From Azolla caroliniana (Eukaryota > Polypodiophyta): a DNA stretch of 64,000 nucleotides. Where the stretch lies: positions 9,858,001-9,922,000 of the forward strand of contig JBHGNT010000009.1 of NCBI GenBank assembly GCA_043228905.1. The letters are read 5' to 3'. Shown piece by piece: positions 32,953 to 42,805 of the stretch. How positions within the stretch are numbered: position 1 is the stretch's first letter; every line of letters starts with the position of its first letter. The position numbers and the translations under genes are program-made. The notes under the pieces were generated by a model. It had not been told where the DNA came from, made no database searches, and saw only the letters and a list, made by a program, of their open reading frames with translations.

Positions 32953-34655
32953 GTGTAGCCAACTAACTGTTCGGCTACTCTTGCCTGATATAGCAACACC
33001 ATGTCCTTAGTGCCGCTGACATATCGCAATATTCTTTGCGTGCAATGAAAATGTTTGGACGTGGGTTGCGACATAAATTGACTAATCAAGCCAACTGGGT
33101 AACTAAGATCCGGCCGAGTGATCCTCAAATAGATTAGGCTTCCAACAATGTGTTGGGTCGCATGCCTTTCCCGAATCTCGGGGAAGCTTTGCGTTTCTGT
33201 CTAGAGGGGTCGAGATGGGCTTACAATCTGCCATCTTGAATGTGAAGAGCATATTCAGCACGTAGTGACGTTGGCTGATCAATATGCCTTCGGGGTGCAA
33301 ATCACTTTGATCCCTTGGAAGTAATGAAGGTCCCCTAGATCCTTGATGTCGAATGATGCCGCAAACTGAGACTTTACACGACCGATTTCATCTAGGTCGG
33401 CCTGGCAAGACTAGATCATTAACATAAAGTAAAAGACTAATCCGTCCATGTTGACCTTGCTGAACAAACAATGAAGAGTTCGATATGGACGCCGTAAACC
33501 CCATATCATGCAGACGCGTGGGGCTTGCTTTAGTTTGTAGAGGGACTTCTTCAGTCGGCAAACTGCCGAGGTGTTCTGGTCGTATAGAAATCCAGGGGGT
33601 TGTACCATGTACACCTATTCCTTACGATCACCTTCCAGGAACACATTCTTTACATCCATATGATGTAAGTGTCATCCCTTCGCAGCTACTACGGACAGTG
33701 GTCATCTTTGCGACAAGCGCGAAGGTCTCATCATAAACGACACCGTGCTTCTACGCGTAGCCTTTCGCAACTAACCGGGCCTTGTATCGGTTGATTGAGC
33801 CGTCAGTGTTGTACTTCACCTTGTACACCCATCTACATCCAATCGGCTTCACACCTTTAGGTGCGTCCACCAAGTCCCAAGTCTCATTGTCTGATAACGC
33901 ATGCATCTCTTCCTTCATCGTGGCACACCAGTTCGCGTCCTTTGCCGCTTCTGCATAGCTCTCTGGCTCACGTCATGTACATGTAATGATGTGCCATGTA
34001 CTCGTATCCGAAGCGTACCACGGGGTTCTTCTCGCGGGTAGATCGGTGTAATTGCTCATTAGCCGATTTTGAAGCCCTCTTGGCCAATGCCGACTTCATT
34101 TCCGAAGTTCTATCTTTGTTCTTCTCGGAGTTGCATTTGCTTTTATCCGACTCGTCCTTATCAGTGTCATACTCCAGCATCTTCTTCTTTCCCTTCTCTT
34201 CGCGCATAAGCCGTCTCCTCGGCTTCTTGCGTGGGGAATGCACCGGCCAAGTCACCACTACTCGTCGGCTCTATGTCTGATTGGTCATGCCGACTCAATG
34301 GCTCATTCAGCCCACTTAGTCTGAATGAGATCGGACCCTCTTCAAGAGCTTCGATGTCTCCTTCATCCCGAGGCATTTCAGCCTCGCTGACCTCTTCGTC
34401 AGTGATCGGAATGGAGTTGTCAGTGGTTGGAGGCGAAGCCAAGTACCGCGATGTGGACTCGTCAAACACAACATCATGACTTATGTGAGCTTGTTTGCTT
34501 TGGGGGTTATAACATTTATAACCCTTCTATTCATCCGAGTAGCCAACCAAGATACACTTCTCGTCTTTGGTGTCCAACTTCCTCCATTTCTCCTTCGAAA
34601 CATGCACATACGCGATGCTACCGAAAACCCTCAAGTGTGCCAAGTTCGGCTTCTT
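32953..34655 (-). pseudogene. pol: C3 reverse transcriptase and RNase H start, degraded
   Basis: Minus strand from 34655: IAYVHVSKEKWRKLDTK and KCILVGYSDE (integrase C-terminus), linker NEQLHRSTREKNPVVRFGY, RT fragments VCRLKKSLYKLKQAP and LLFYFMLMI (YVDD box lost), SDDFTSRVEI-like RH start and DLSYPVGLISQFMSQP. At least five frameshifts or stops. Confidence 0.82.
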
Positions 34656-34660
34656 CTTGA

Positions 34661-35053
34661 TGTTGGGGACAAGGCCGTCAATGCGGAAGTGCAAGCAACA
34701 TTCGTAATGAAGAAGAACCTGTGTATGCGCATGAGCAAGATAGACACGGAGAGAGAGAGAGAGATATATAGGCACAAAGAAATCGTATTATTTCTTAGTA
34801 GCAAACGTGTATGCGCATGAGCAAGATAGACACGGAGAGAGAGAGAGAGATATATATAGGCACAAAGAAATCGTATTATTTCTTAGTAGCAAACGTTACA
34901 AATGACAACCAACCTTTTCTAAAGGTTACAAAGTCACTTTATATAGTGACTGCCCTAGGGCAACTGCCCTTTATGCTATTTATAGAAATAGCCCAAACTT
35001 GGGTTGTCCAAAGGTATAGTGTGAATACGGCCATTATACACTCGTATTCGACA
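34661..35053 (-). repeat. C5 3' LTR (393 bp) with 87-bp tandem duplication
   Basis: TGTTGGGGACAAGGCC to GTATTCGACA. The block beginning GTATGCGCATGAGCAAG occurs twice (about 34722 and 34809); the 5' LTR has it once. Minus-strand TATA box CTATATAAAG near 34939-34948. Polypurine tract CGGGGGAG on the minus strand abuts it. Confidence 0.92.
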
Positions 35054-35251
35054 CTCCCCCGTAATGGGCGTATACATGGGTTATCTAAAAAAGTACAAGT
35101 ATATACAAAGGTTTATCGGACAGATCGGTTTTGTTAGAATCGACAAGATTCGAAGACAGAAGACCGAACCGATCAAGTCGGAAGAGTTGAAGCCGATCCT
35201 CAAAGAACCGATGTTGGTGGTCCGAAACCATCCTGTGATGTGTGTCTGACT

Positions 35252-36870
35252 TTAACTGGACCAATTTTTCGTTACGCCCATTTGGTGCCAAAGGGACCAG
35301 AAATGATCCGCCAAAAGACACTTGGTCATTCCATCTGCGACATTATCAGTTGTGGATATCTTCGTTAGACCGATTTTCCCTGAAATGACGCAGTCCCAAA
35401 TGAAGTGATATCGAACGTTGATATGCTTGGAGGTGTTGTGGTGAACTGGATTCTTTGACAAAGCAACAACACCCTGACTATCGTTGCAGACAACTGGAGC
35501 CGAGTCGGAGTCGACCTATTGAAACGTGTGCACCAGTCAACCGAGCCATAAAGCTTCTTTTGCTGCGTCGGACGCAACTACATATTCTGCTTCAGTCGTT
35601 GAGGTGGCTGTACACTCCTGAAGTTTCGACTTCCACGAGATTACTCCATTTCTGAATTTGAAACAGTATTCAGTTGTTGATTTCCGACTGTCCACACAGT
35701 CGGCGAAGTCCGAGTCGGTGTAACCAACTACGCCTGAGGTTGAGTTCGAGCCGAAAAGAATGTTGTGGTCTTTTGTGCCAGCTAGATATCTAAACACATG
35801 CTTGACTGCATTCTAGTGTCATCAGCCGGGATTGTGCATGAATCAGCTGACGACTCCTATGGCGTGAGAAATATCAAGTCGTGTCGCGACCATCTCGTAC
35901 ATAAGGGAGCTGACTTCATATCTTCCCCCTCCGGACCGGATGTCGGGCAGTCCGCTGAGACAACCGAAGGTTAATGGGGAGCGGGGTCGAAGCAAACTTG
36001 GCCGATTGCATGTTGAAGCGTTCCAAGACACATCCAATGTAGTCAGTTTGAGATAGGAAAAGTTGTCGTTGATTGCGATGCAAAGTAATCTTCATACCGA
36101 GTATGTGTCTTGCCGAACCGAGGTCCTTCATGGCAAACTTTAACCGTAGTTTCCGAACGAGTTCGGTGAGCTCTCCGGTATGTCGACCGGAGAGTAGCGT
36201 GTCGTCCACGTAGATGATGAGGAAGATGGGAGACCCGTCTTGAGCTATTTTGGTCCTCATCGCTCTTTGAGAAGCCGACCGACTGGATGAAGTCATCGAA
36301 CTTCTTATACCACTGTCAGGGGGCCTGTTTCAGACCATAGAGACTCTTCCTGAGTCGGCAGACTAGATGTTCCTGGTCGGATGCCACAAAGCCTTTCGGC
36401 TGCTCCATATAGATTTCCTCCTGTAGGTCACCGTGGAGGAATGCCATTTTTACATCTAGCTAAATCAGCTCCAAGGTGGAGGAATGCCATTTTTACATCT
36501 AGCTAAATCAGCTCCAAGTTGTCGACGGCCACGACGTCAAGCATGAAACGAAGGGTCGTCATTTTCCCCACTGGTGAAAAGATTTCATCGAAGTCAATGC
36601 CATATTCTTGTCTAAATCCCTTCGCAACTAATCTGGCCTTTTACTTTGGGTTGGTCGAGTCGGACGTCTCTTTTAGTCGATAGACCCACTTACATGGAAG
36701 AGCACATCGATTCTTCGGTAATTCGACCAAGTCCCAAGTCTTGTTTGCCCGAATGGAGTGCATTTCCGACTCCATCACCAAATGCCATGTGGTTGAATCG
36801 GCAGACGCCGATGCTTCTTCGTAAGACGTCGATTCGCCATCGTCGGTAAAGAAAATTCCGGGAGAGTACC
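35252..36870 (-). pseudogene. pol: C5 reverse transcriptase (main part) and RNase H, degraded
   Basis: Minus strand from 36870: FFTDDGESTSYEEAS, MHSIRANKTWDLVELP, CKWVYRLKE, then a 43-bp tandem duplication (36433-36518) that breaks the frame, then IFLIIYVDDTLLSGRH (copia YVDD box), MKDLGSARHILGMKI, and RNase H with MFRYLAGTKDHNILFG, GYTDSDFADCVDSRKSTTEY and TEAEYVVASDAAKEALWLG. Non-functional but well recognisable. Confidence 0.88.
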
Positions 36871-36910
36871 TGTCATGAAGACATACATCTTGGCTTATCA
36901 TGACATTCAT

Positions 36911-36975
36911 CTTGGCGAACCAGGAATTGAACCCATAACCTCTTGGTTTACATATTGTACTTTAACCATTGTAAT
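36911..36975 (-). other. tRNA-like segment in G4 LTR, antisense to G4
   Basis: On the minus strand TGGTTAAAGTA (36968-36958) resembles an A box and GGTTCAATTCC (36933-36923) is one to two changes from the B-box consensus, followed by TGGTTCGCCA ending in CCA. Spacing is tRNA-like. Repeated in the 3' LTR at 42297-42361. Stems are degenerate, so a functional tRNA is unlikely. Confidence 0.5.
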
Positions 36976-37031
36976 AACATATGTGAGATGTAATCATAAT
37001 AATTATATGTTTAGTTATTACGAGATATTTA

Positions 37032-37155
37032 GAACATTCTAGATTATTCTAGAATGTTCTTGAATATTTCATGATTATATTTATTATTATTATTATTCAT
37101 AAATATCTAAAATATTCTAGAACATTCTAGAATACTCCATAAGGGCCTATAAATA
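37032..37155 (+). promoter_or_regulatory. Heat-shock-element arrays and TATA box, G4 5' LTR
   Basis: Array 1 (37032-37064): alternating GAA and TTC every 5 bp, GAA, TTC, GAT, TTC, GAA, TTC, GAA, including the perfect four-unit TTCTAGAATGTTCTTGAA at 37047-37064. Array 2 (37115-37132): TTCTAGAACATTCTAGAA, again four perfect units. TATAAATA at 37148-37155 lies 15 bp downstream of array 2. Trimers of nGAAn in alternating orientation are the binding site of heat shock factors; the distance to TATA is promoter-proximal. Confidence 0.8.
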
Positions 37156-37504
37156 AGAGTCCATACACTCATCACAACTCATTCGGTTCAACACCAGTCT
37201 TTAGCCCTTAGCCTACTCCTTGTAATCTTCTTTCTCATAATATAATCTCATTCCCATTTCTTATCTCTCACTTATACTTTTCTCTCTCTCGCACTCTCTC
37301 CCTCTTTCACTCTCTTTTGCTATCACTATCGCTATCTCTACCGCTCTCGCCATCTCTATCGTTATCGTTATCTCTATCGCCATCGCTCTCTCTCTGCTTC
37401 CTACTCAAGAGTCACGACAGTTTGAACCGAATATTTCTTTTCCCTTTCTCCAATAACCCTAGCAAGCTTTCTTCTTTATCCTTCTTTCTTTTTCCCCCGC
37501 GGTT

Positions 37505-38632
37505 ATGGAGTCGGTCAGCAAGCAAGAGTATATGCGTGTCCTTTCGGAGCTCGATATGCTCACCACTAAGTTTGTGGCATTAGAGCAAGAAAATCAAAGG
37601 CTACTCGGGGATCTTCAACAAGTCAGTACTGAGAAAGCTCATCAATATGAGGAGTTATCACAACGGGTTCATCAACTTGAGGCTACTATATTAACATTAC
37701 GAGAACAAGCGGCGGGGGTTCAAAACTCCCCAAGGGAACCAAAGATTAGCCTCCCTGCCAAGTTTGATGGTACCAGATCTCTCTTTCGAGGTTTCCTGAA
37801 TCAAGTTCGTTTGGTGATTCAGTTACATCCCAATCGGTATCCAACTGATGCTGCCCGTGTGGGATTAATAGGAACCTTGCTAAGCGGTACAGCGTTAGCA
37901 TGGTTTGCACCACTTCTTGAGAAGAAATCACCATTACTGGAGGATTTCGAGGCATTCGTTAAGGAGTTTCAAGCTAGTTTTGGAGATACGGATAGCACTA
38001 GGACTGCAATAAACAAGATTCGAAGACTCCGACAAGGAGATCGTCCCGCTTCAGCTTATGCCGCAGATTTCCGTCTCTTGGCATGCGACATCCCTTGGGA
38101 TGAGGCAGCCTTAATGGATCAATTCCGTCAGGGTTTGCGTAACGATGTCAAAGATCTTCTTCTTACTTTCCATGAAGATCCAAAGTCTCTTACTGAAGCT
38201 ATTAGCCGAGCTGTGCGATGTGATAATCGCCTATTTGAGCGACGTTCTGAACGTCAACAAATGTTACGCCGCCAACCGGAACAGACATACGCTTCTGTAG
38301 TCGCCACACCGCCACAAGGTTCTAGACCCGTTACGAGGGATGGTCCCACTCCGATGGAAATAGAGTCGACACAACGTCGAGGGCCCTTATCAGATGCTGA
38401 GAAACAACGACGTCGGGCGCATCGCCTATGCCTCTACTGTGGTGGTCCAGGACATATAGCTGTGAATTGTCCACATAAACCCAGGCGTCAAGTTTACCAA
38501 GTAAGTGCACATGACAACCCTACATCAAGTTCTACTATCACTTCTAATAACTTAAGTACTAAGCCTAATAGCCCATGCCATGAGAATAGATTTGATGTCT
38601 TGAGCCAATTAGAGGATGTGTTAAACGAATAA
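37505..38632 (+). CDS. gag: G4 gag
   Basis: 375 codons from ATG 37505, starting MESVSKQEYMRVLSELDMLT. Residues about 1-75 are a coiled coil with heptad-like leucines. A capsid domain follows (about 85-230: SLFRGFLNQVRLVIQLHPNR, GTALAWFAPLLE, LRQGDRPASAYAADFRLLA). A CCHC knuckle CLYCGGPGHIAVNC lies near residue 318. It ends at TAA 38630-38632, four bases after a slippery heptamer. The function is the virus-like particle shell and RNA packaging. No stop or frameshift is visible. Confidence 0.95.
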   Translation: MESVSKQEYMRVLSELDMLTTKFVALEQENQRLLGDLQQVSTEKAHQYEELSQRVHQLEATILTLREQAAGVQNSPREPKISLPAKFDGTRSLFRGFLNQVRLVIQLHPNRYPTDAARVGLIGTLLSGTALAWFAPLLEKKSPLLEDFEAFVKEFQASFGDTDSTRTAINKIRRLRQGDRPASAYAADFRLLACDIPWDEAALMDQFRQGLRNDVKDLLLTFHEDPKSLTEAISRAVRCDNRLFERRSERQQMLRRQPEQTYASVVATPPQGSRPVTRDGPTPMEIESTQRRGPLSDAEKQRRRAHRLCLYCGGPGHIAVNCPHKPRRQVYQVSAHDNPTSSSTITSNNLSTKPNSPCHENRFDVLSQLEDVLNE

Positions 38633-41600
38633 GTCCGGCCAAAATAGGAGCCATTTGGTTGGACCATCCTAGTTATGTAGAGTCAGTACCTAGTTGTGGT
38701 TCCATTTCATCAAATCAAGTTAGTAGAGTTTTTTCTGCACAAGTCGAGCTTAGCACATCTACAGGTCATCATGCCCTAGCCTCTGCCCTCCTAGATTCCG
38801 GAGCCAATTCTTGTTTCATGGATCGCGAGTTTGCATTGACTCAAAACATCATCTTGAAAAAACTCCCAAACCCAGTAGCTGTAGGAGTCATCGATGGTCG
38901 CCCTATAGCATCAGGAGATATAGTCGAAGAGTCTGAACCAATTCGTGTAGTCCTAGGTAATTTGGCTAGTGTCATCTCATTTAACATCATTAGTAGTCCG
39001 GAGCACTCTCTAGTTCTTGGTCTTCCTTGGTTTGAGTTACATAACCCAACCATTGATTGGAGAAAAAGAACTATTGAAGAGGTCACCGTACAATCCAAGT
39101 CTCTTGAAGCTCCAACTAAGGATCTAGGATCCCCCACAATTTCAACAATCTCTATACATCAATTACGAGAGGATGGAAGAAAGGAAGACATGATGGTATT
39201 TGCGGTTTTAGCAACTCCCTCATCTAGCTCACAAGAATTGGGGGTCCAACTACCAAAGAAGTACATAGAATTCTCCGATGTGTTCGATAAGGTGAAGGCT
39301 AATAGACTACCAGAGCATCGACCATATGATTGCCCAATTGATTTGCAGCCAGGAAAAGAGCCTCCATGGGGACCAATTTATAATCTTTCGCCCACGGAGT
39401 TAGAGGTTCTTCGAGAATATATCAATGAGAACTTGGCAAATGGTTTTATCCAACATTCAAAATCTCCTGCTGGTGCACCCATCTTTTTCGTTAAGAAGAA
39501 AGATGGTACGCTTCGTATGGTCGTGGATTATCGAGGCTTGAATAAAGTGACCGTTAGAAACCGATATGCTCTCCCATTGATCTCAAGCCTTCTAGAACGC
39601 CTCAGTGAAGCAAAGTATTTCACGAAGTTAGATCTTCGAGGTGCCTACAACCTTGTTCGAATTCGTCCTGGGGATGAATGGAAGACGGCGTTCCGCACTC
39701 GCTATGGTCATTTTGAGTACACAGTGATGCCTTTTGGCCTCACGAATGCACCAGCAGTCTTCCAACATATGGCGAATGATATTTTTCGAGACTTCCTCGA
39801 TATCTTCATCATTGTTTACCTGGATGATATCTTGATCTACTCAAAAACTCAAGAAGAACATGATATACATGTTCGCCAAGTTTTGCAACGGCTACGAGAG
39901 TATGGTCTCTATGCAAAATTGGAGAAGTGTAGTTTCGACCAATGTCAAGTGGAGTTTTTGGGGTACATAGTCTCTTCAAATGGCATCTCTATGGATCCAT
40001 CAAAGGTTCAAACAATTTTGGATTGGCAAACACCACAGTCCGTGCGAGATGTGCAATGTTTTTTGGGGTTCGCAAACTTTTATCGCAAGTTCATCAAAGA
40101 TTATTCAAAAATTGTGTTGCCCCTCACTCAACTGACGCACAAGAATCGACCATTTGTATGGAGTATAGATGCGAACTCTGCATTTGAGGGTTTAAAGCAA
40201 GCATTTACATCCGCACCAATCTTAATCCATGTCGATCCAATGAGGCGCTTTATACTTGAAGCTGATGCATCGGATTTCGCACTCGGAAGTGTACTATCCC
40301 AAATTGGTGATGATGGTGAACTGCACCCGGTGGCTTTTCACTCACGAAAATTTGAAGCCGCAGAAATCAACTATGAGATTCACGACAAAGAGCTTCTTGC
40401 CATTGTGGATTCTTTTCAACAATGGCGTCATTTTCTGGAGGGTTCTTCTCAGCAGATTATTGTCTACAATGATCATAAAAATCTAACATACTTTCAAAGT
40501 GCTCGAGTCTTGAATCGACGACAAGCTCGTTGGGCGCAGTTCTTAACTCGTTTCGATTTTGTAATTCTATATCGCCCTGGGATGCAACAAGGAAAAGCAG
40601 ATGCTTTATCTAGACGTTCGTATATGGAACTTCAACCTGGAGAGGCCGCATTTGAAAGCCAAAAGCAAATCCTCTTAGGTCCTGATCGTCTACGAATAAT
40701 GGCAATGCATACCATCAACACACCGGGAGATTCAAGGCTTCTTGATTCCATTCGTGAGCAGATTGCGACTGATGCGTTCGCCCAAGAGGTTTTGAGCCAT
40801 ATTATCCCAAATCGTGCATCTAGCTCCCAAACTCAAAATCCTCGTCTAGACTACACCCAGTTTAGTTGGCATGATGGGTTACTTTTTCGACAAACTCTCT
40901 TGTATGTGCCTGACGGTCCTTCTCGACTCAAAGTCATGCAACAATGTCATGACACACCAATGGCGGGACACTTCGGCATCCACAAGACTTTTGAGTTGAT
41001 TTCTCGCCGATATTGGTGGCCACGGCTTCGCCATTTTGTTACGGATTATGTTCGTAGCTGTGATACATGTTGCCGATCAAAAAAGCCTCGACATCATCCA
41101 TATGGCTTATTACAGCCAATGCCTATTCCGGAGAGCCCATGGAAATCTATTTCCTTGGACTTTATTACGGATCTTCCACCTTCCAAGGGATTTGATTCGA
41201 TTCTCACGGTTGTCGATCGTTTTACGAAGATGGCACATTTCCTTCCATGCACAAAGACCATTACTAGTCAAGAGACAGCTGATTTACTCATGCGGGAGGT
41301 GTTTCGCCATCATGGTCTTCCGGATGATATTATCAGTGATCGGGGTCCACAATTCATCTCGAAATTTTGGCGGCACATGTTCAAACTCTTACATACTTCT
41401 TGTAAACTCTCTTCCGGCTACCATCCAGAGACTAATGGGCAGAGTGAGCGCACCAACCAAACAGTCGAGCAATATCTACGTTGTTTTGTCAACTATCAAC
41501 AAGATGATTGGGTGGATTTACTACCTTTGGCAGAATTTGCTTATAACAACTCCGAGCATTCTTCTACTGGATATTCCCCATTTTTTGCAAACATTGGGTA

Positions 41601-42264
41601 CCATCCTCGTTGGACGATGCTTGAACATCCTGAACTCCCAAAAAACCCAGCTGCTGAAGATCGGCTCACTCGACTCCAAGAAGTTCAGGATATGCTTTTG
41701 CATCATTTATGTGAAGCCCAAAACACTCAAAAGAAGATTGCTGACCGTCATCGGCGTGATTCATCGACTACATTTCAAGTAGGCGATCGTGTATGGCTCT
41801 TACAAGGTAGCATTAAAACGACCCGACCTTGCTACAAATTGGATTATCAACGTTTTGGCCCATATGTCATAAGTGGTAAGATCAATGATGTGACATTTCG
41901 TCTTGATCTTCCTCCTCATATGCGTCTTCACCCGGTCTTCCATGTTTCACTTTTGGAGCCCTACACAACGAGCTCTATTCCGGGTCGTGTTACACCTCCC
42001 CCACCTCCAATTGACGTTTCCAATGGCTCTGAATATGAGGTTGCCGCTATCCTCGACTCCAAGATCATTCGCAACAAACTATACTACTTGGTTGATTGGT
42101 TAGGCTATACACCTAATGATCGAACATGGGAGCCTGCCGAACATCTTGCCAATGCCTCCGACATGGTTGTTGCATTTCACAACCAATATCCTCATAAACC
42201 AAGTCTGAACTCTTTTCTTCCGACTCGTGCAACTCGTCATCGAAAAGGGGGGATAATGTCATGA
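38596..42264 (+). CDS. pol: G4 pol: protease, RT, RNase H, integrase, chromodomain
   Basis: The pol frame opens at 38596 and overlaps the end of gag in the -1 frame, so it is probably made as a gag-pol fusion by ribosomal frameshifting at 38620; no ATG is well placed at its start. Order: protease LLDSGANSCFMD, RT with VDYRGLNKVTVRNRYALP, MPFGLTNAPAVFQ and YLDDILIYS, RNase H LEADASDFALGSVLSQ and DKELLAIV, HHCC finger (CHDTPMAGHFG to CDTCCRSK), DDE integrase core (LDFITDLPPSKGFDSILTVV; ISDRGPQFIS; GQSERTNQTVEQYLR), and a C-terminal chromodomain (YEVAAILDSK, LVDWLGYTPNDRTWEP). The chromodomain suggests targeting to modified chromatin. All catalytic residues I can check are intact. Confidence 0.95.
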   Translation, partial: CLEPIRGCVKRISPAKIGAIWLDHPSYVESVPSCGSISSNQVSRVFSAQVELSTSTGHHALASALLDSGANSCFMDREFALTQNIILKKLPNPVAVGVIDGRPIASGDIVEESEPIRVVLGNLASVISFNIISSPEHSLVLGLPWFELHNPTIDWRKRTIEEVTVQSKSLEAPTKDLGSPTISTISIHQLREDGRKEDMMVFAVLATPSSSSQELGVQLPKKYIEFSDVFDKVKANRLPEHRPYDCPIDLQPGKEPPWGPIYNLSPTELEVLREYINENLANGFIQHSKSPAGAPIFFVKKKDGTLRMVVDYRGLNKVTVRNRYALPLISSLLERLSEAKYFTKLDLRGAYNLVRIRPGDEWKTAFRTRYGHFEYTVMPFGLTNAPAVFQHMANDIFRDFLDIFIIVYLDDILIYSKTQEEHDIHVRQVLQRLREYGLYAKLEKCSFDQCQVEFLGYIVSSNGISMDPSKVQTILDWQTPQSVRDVQCFLGFANFYRKFIKDYSKIVLPLTQLTHKNRPFVWSIDANSAFEGLKQAFTSAPILIHVDPMRRFILEADASDFALGSVLSQIGDDGELHPVAFHSRKFEAAEINYEIHDKELLAIVDSFQQWRHFLEGSSQQIIVYNDHKNLTYFQSARVLNRRQARWAQFLTRFDFVILYRPGMQQGKADALSRRSYMELQPGEAAFESQKQILLGPDRLRIMAMHTINTPGDSRLLDSIREQIATDAFAQEVLSHIIPNRASSSQTQNPRLDYTQFSWHDGLLFRQTLLYVPDGPSRLKVMQQCHDTPMAGHFGIHKTFELISRRYWWPRLRHFVTDYVRSCDTCCRSKKPRHHPYGLLQPMPIPESPWKSISLDFITDLPPSKGFDSILTVVDRFTKMAHFLPCTKTITSQETADLLMREVFRHHGLPDDIISDRGPQFISKFWRHMFKLLHTSCKLSSGYHPETNGQSERTNQTVEQYLRCFVNYQQDDWVDLLPLAEFAYNNSEHSSTGYSPFFANIGYHPRWTMLEHPELPKNPAAEDRLTRLQEVQDMLLHHLCEAQNTQKKIADRHRRDSSTTFQVGDRVWLLQGSIKTTRPCYKLDYQRFGPYVISGKINDVTFRLDLPPHMRLHPVFHVSLLEPYTTSSIPGRVTPPPPPIDVSNGSEYEVAAILDSKIIRNKLYYLVDWLGYTPNDRTWEPAEHLANASDMVVAFHNQYPHKPSLNSFLPTRATRHRKGGIMS
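38620..38671 (+). promoter_or_regulatory. -1 programmed ribosomal frameshift signal, G4 gag/pol
   Basis: GTTAAAC at 38620-38626 is read G TTA AAC in the gag frame, a slippery heptamer of the type used by arteriviruses. After an 8-nt spacer that includes the gag stop, CCGGCCAAA (38635-38643) pairs with TTTGGTTGG (38654-38662), nine continuous pairs including two G-U. The loop sequence TAGGA (38645-38649) can pair with TCCTA (38667-38671), a possible pseudoknot. Slippage by -1 joins gag to the open pol frame. Confidence 0.8.
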
Positions 42265-42805
42265 AGACATACATCTTGGCTTATCATGACATTCATCTTG
42301 GCGAACCAGGAATTGAACCCATAACCTCTTGGTTTACATATTGTACTTTAACCATTGTAATAACATATGTGAGATGTAATCATAATAATTATATGTTTAG
42401 TTATTACGAGATATTTAGAACATTCTAGATTATTCTAGAATGTTCTTGAATATTTCATGATTATATTTATTATTATTATTATTCATAAATATCTAAAATA
42501 TTCTAGAACATTCTAGAATACTCCATAAGGGCCTATAAATAAGAGTCCATACACTCATCACAACTCATTCGGTTCAACACCAGTCTTTAGCCCTTAGCCT
42601 ACTCCTTGTAATCTTCTTTCTCATAATATAATCTCATTCCCATTTCTTATCTCTCACTTATACTTTTCTCTCTCTCGCACTCTCTCCCTCTTTCACTCTC
42701 TTTTGCTATCACTATCGCTATCTCTACCGCTCTCGCCATCTCTATCGTTATCGTTATCTCTATCGCCATCGCTCTCTCTCTGCTTCCTACTCAAGAGTCA
42801 CGACA
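42257..42805 (+). repeat. G4 3' LTR (549 bp)
   Basis: Appears identical to the 5' LTR. The polypurine tract AAAAGGGGGGATAA precedes it. The pol stop lies 8 bp inside the LTR. Heat-shock arrays recur at 42418-42450 and 42501-42518 and the TATA box at 42534-42541, so transcripts could also read outward into C5 and beyond. Confidence 0.95.

Larger units (their letters stand above)
36871..37419 (+). repeat. G4 5' LTR (549 bp)
   Basis: TGTCATGAAGACATAC to AGAGTCACGACA. In order: a tRNA-like segment on the minus strand, heat-shock-element clusters, TATA box, then a long CT-rich tract (37281-37395) typical of a plant pyrimidine patch. No clear tRNA-Met primer site follows; the next bases are GTTTGAACCGAATATTTC, so the primer is unidentified. 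Confidence 0.95.
36871..42805 (+). mobile_element. G4: intact Ty3/gypsy chromovirus with identical LTRs
   Basis: Two 549-bp LTRs (36871-37419, 42257-42805) that I read as identical, and open gag and pol frames with all catalytic motifs. Flanks GTACC (36866-36870) and GTAAC (42806-42810) are a 4-of-5 target duplication. It sits in C5 RT. This is the only retroelement in the window with no visible lesion, so a recent insertion and possible current activity are likely. Confidence 0.95.

Noticed and set aside
37317-37583. Leu/Ser-rich open frame starting in the G4 LTR
   Set aside because: It comes from the CT-rich tract and overlaps the real gag in another frame.
41036-41782. 248-codon open frame inside G4 integrase
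   Set aside because: Shadow of pol in another frame; the pol frame has all integrase motifs.
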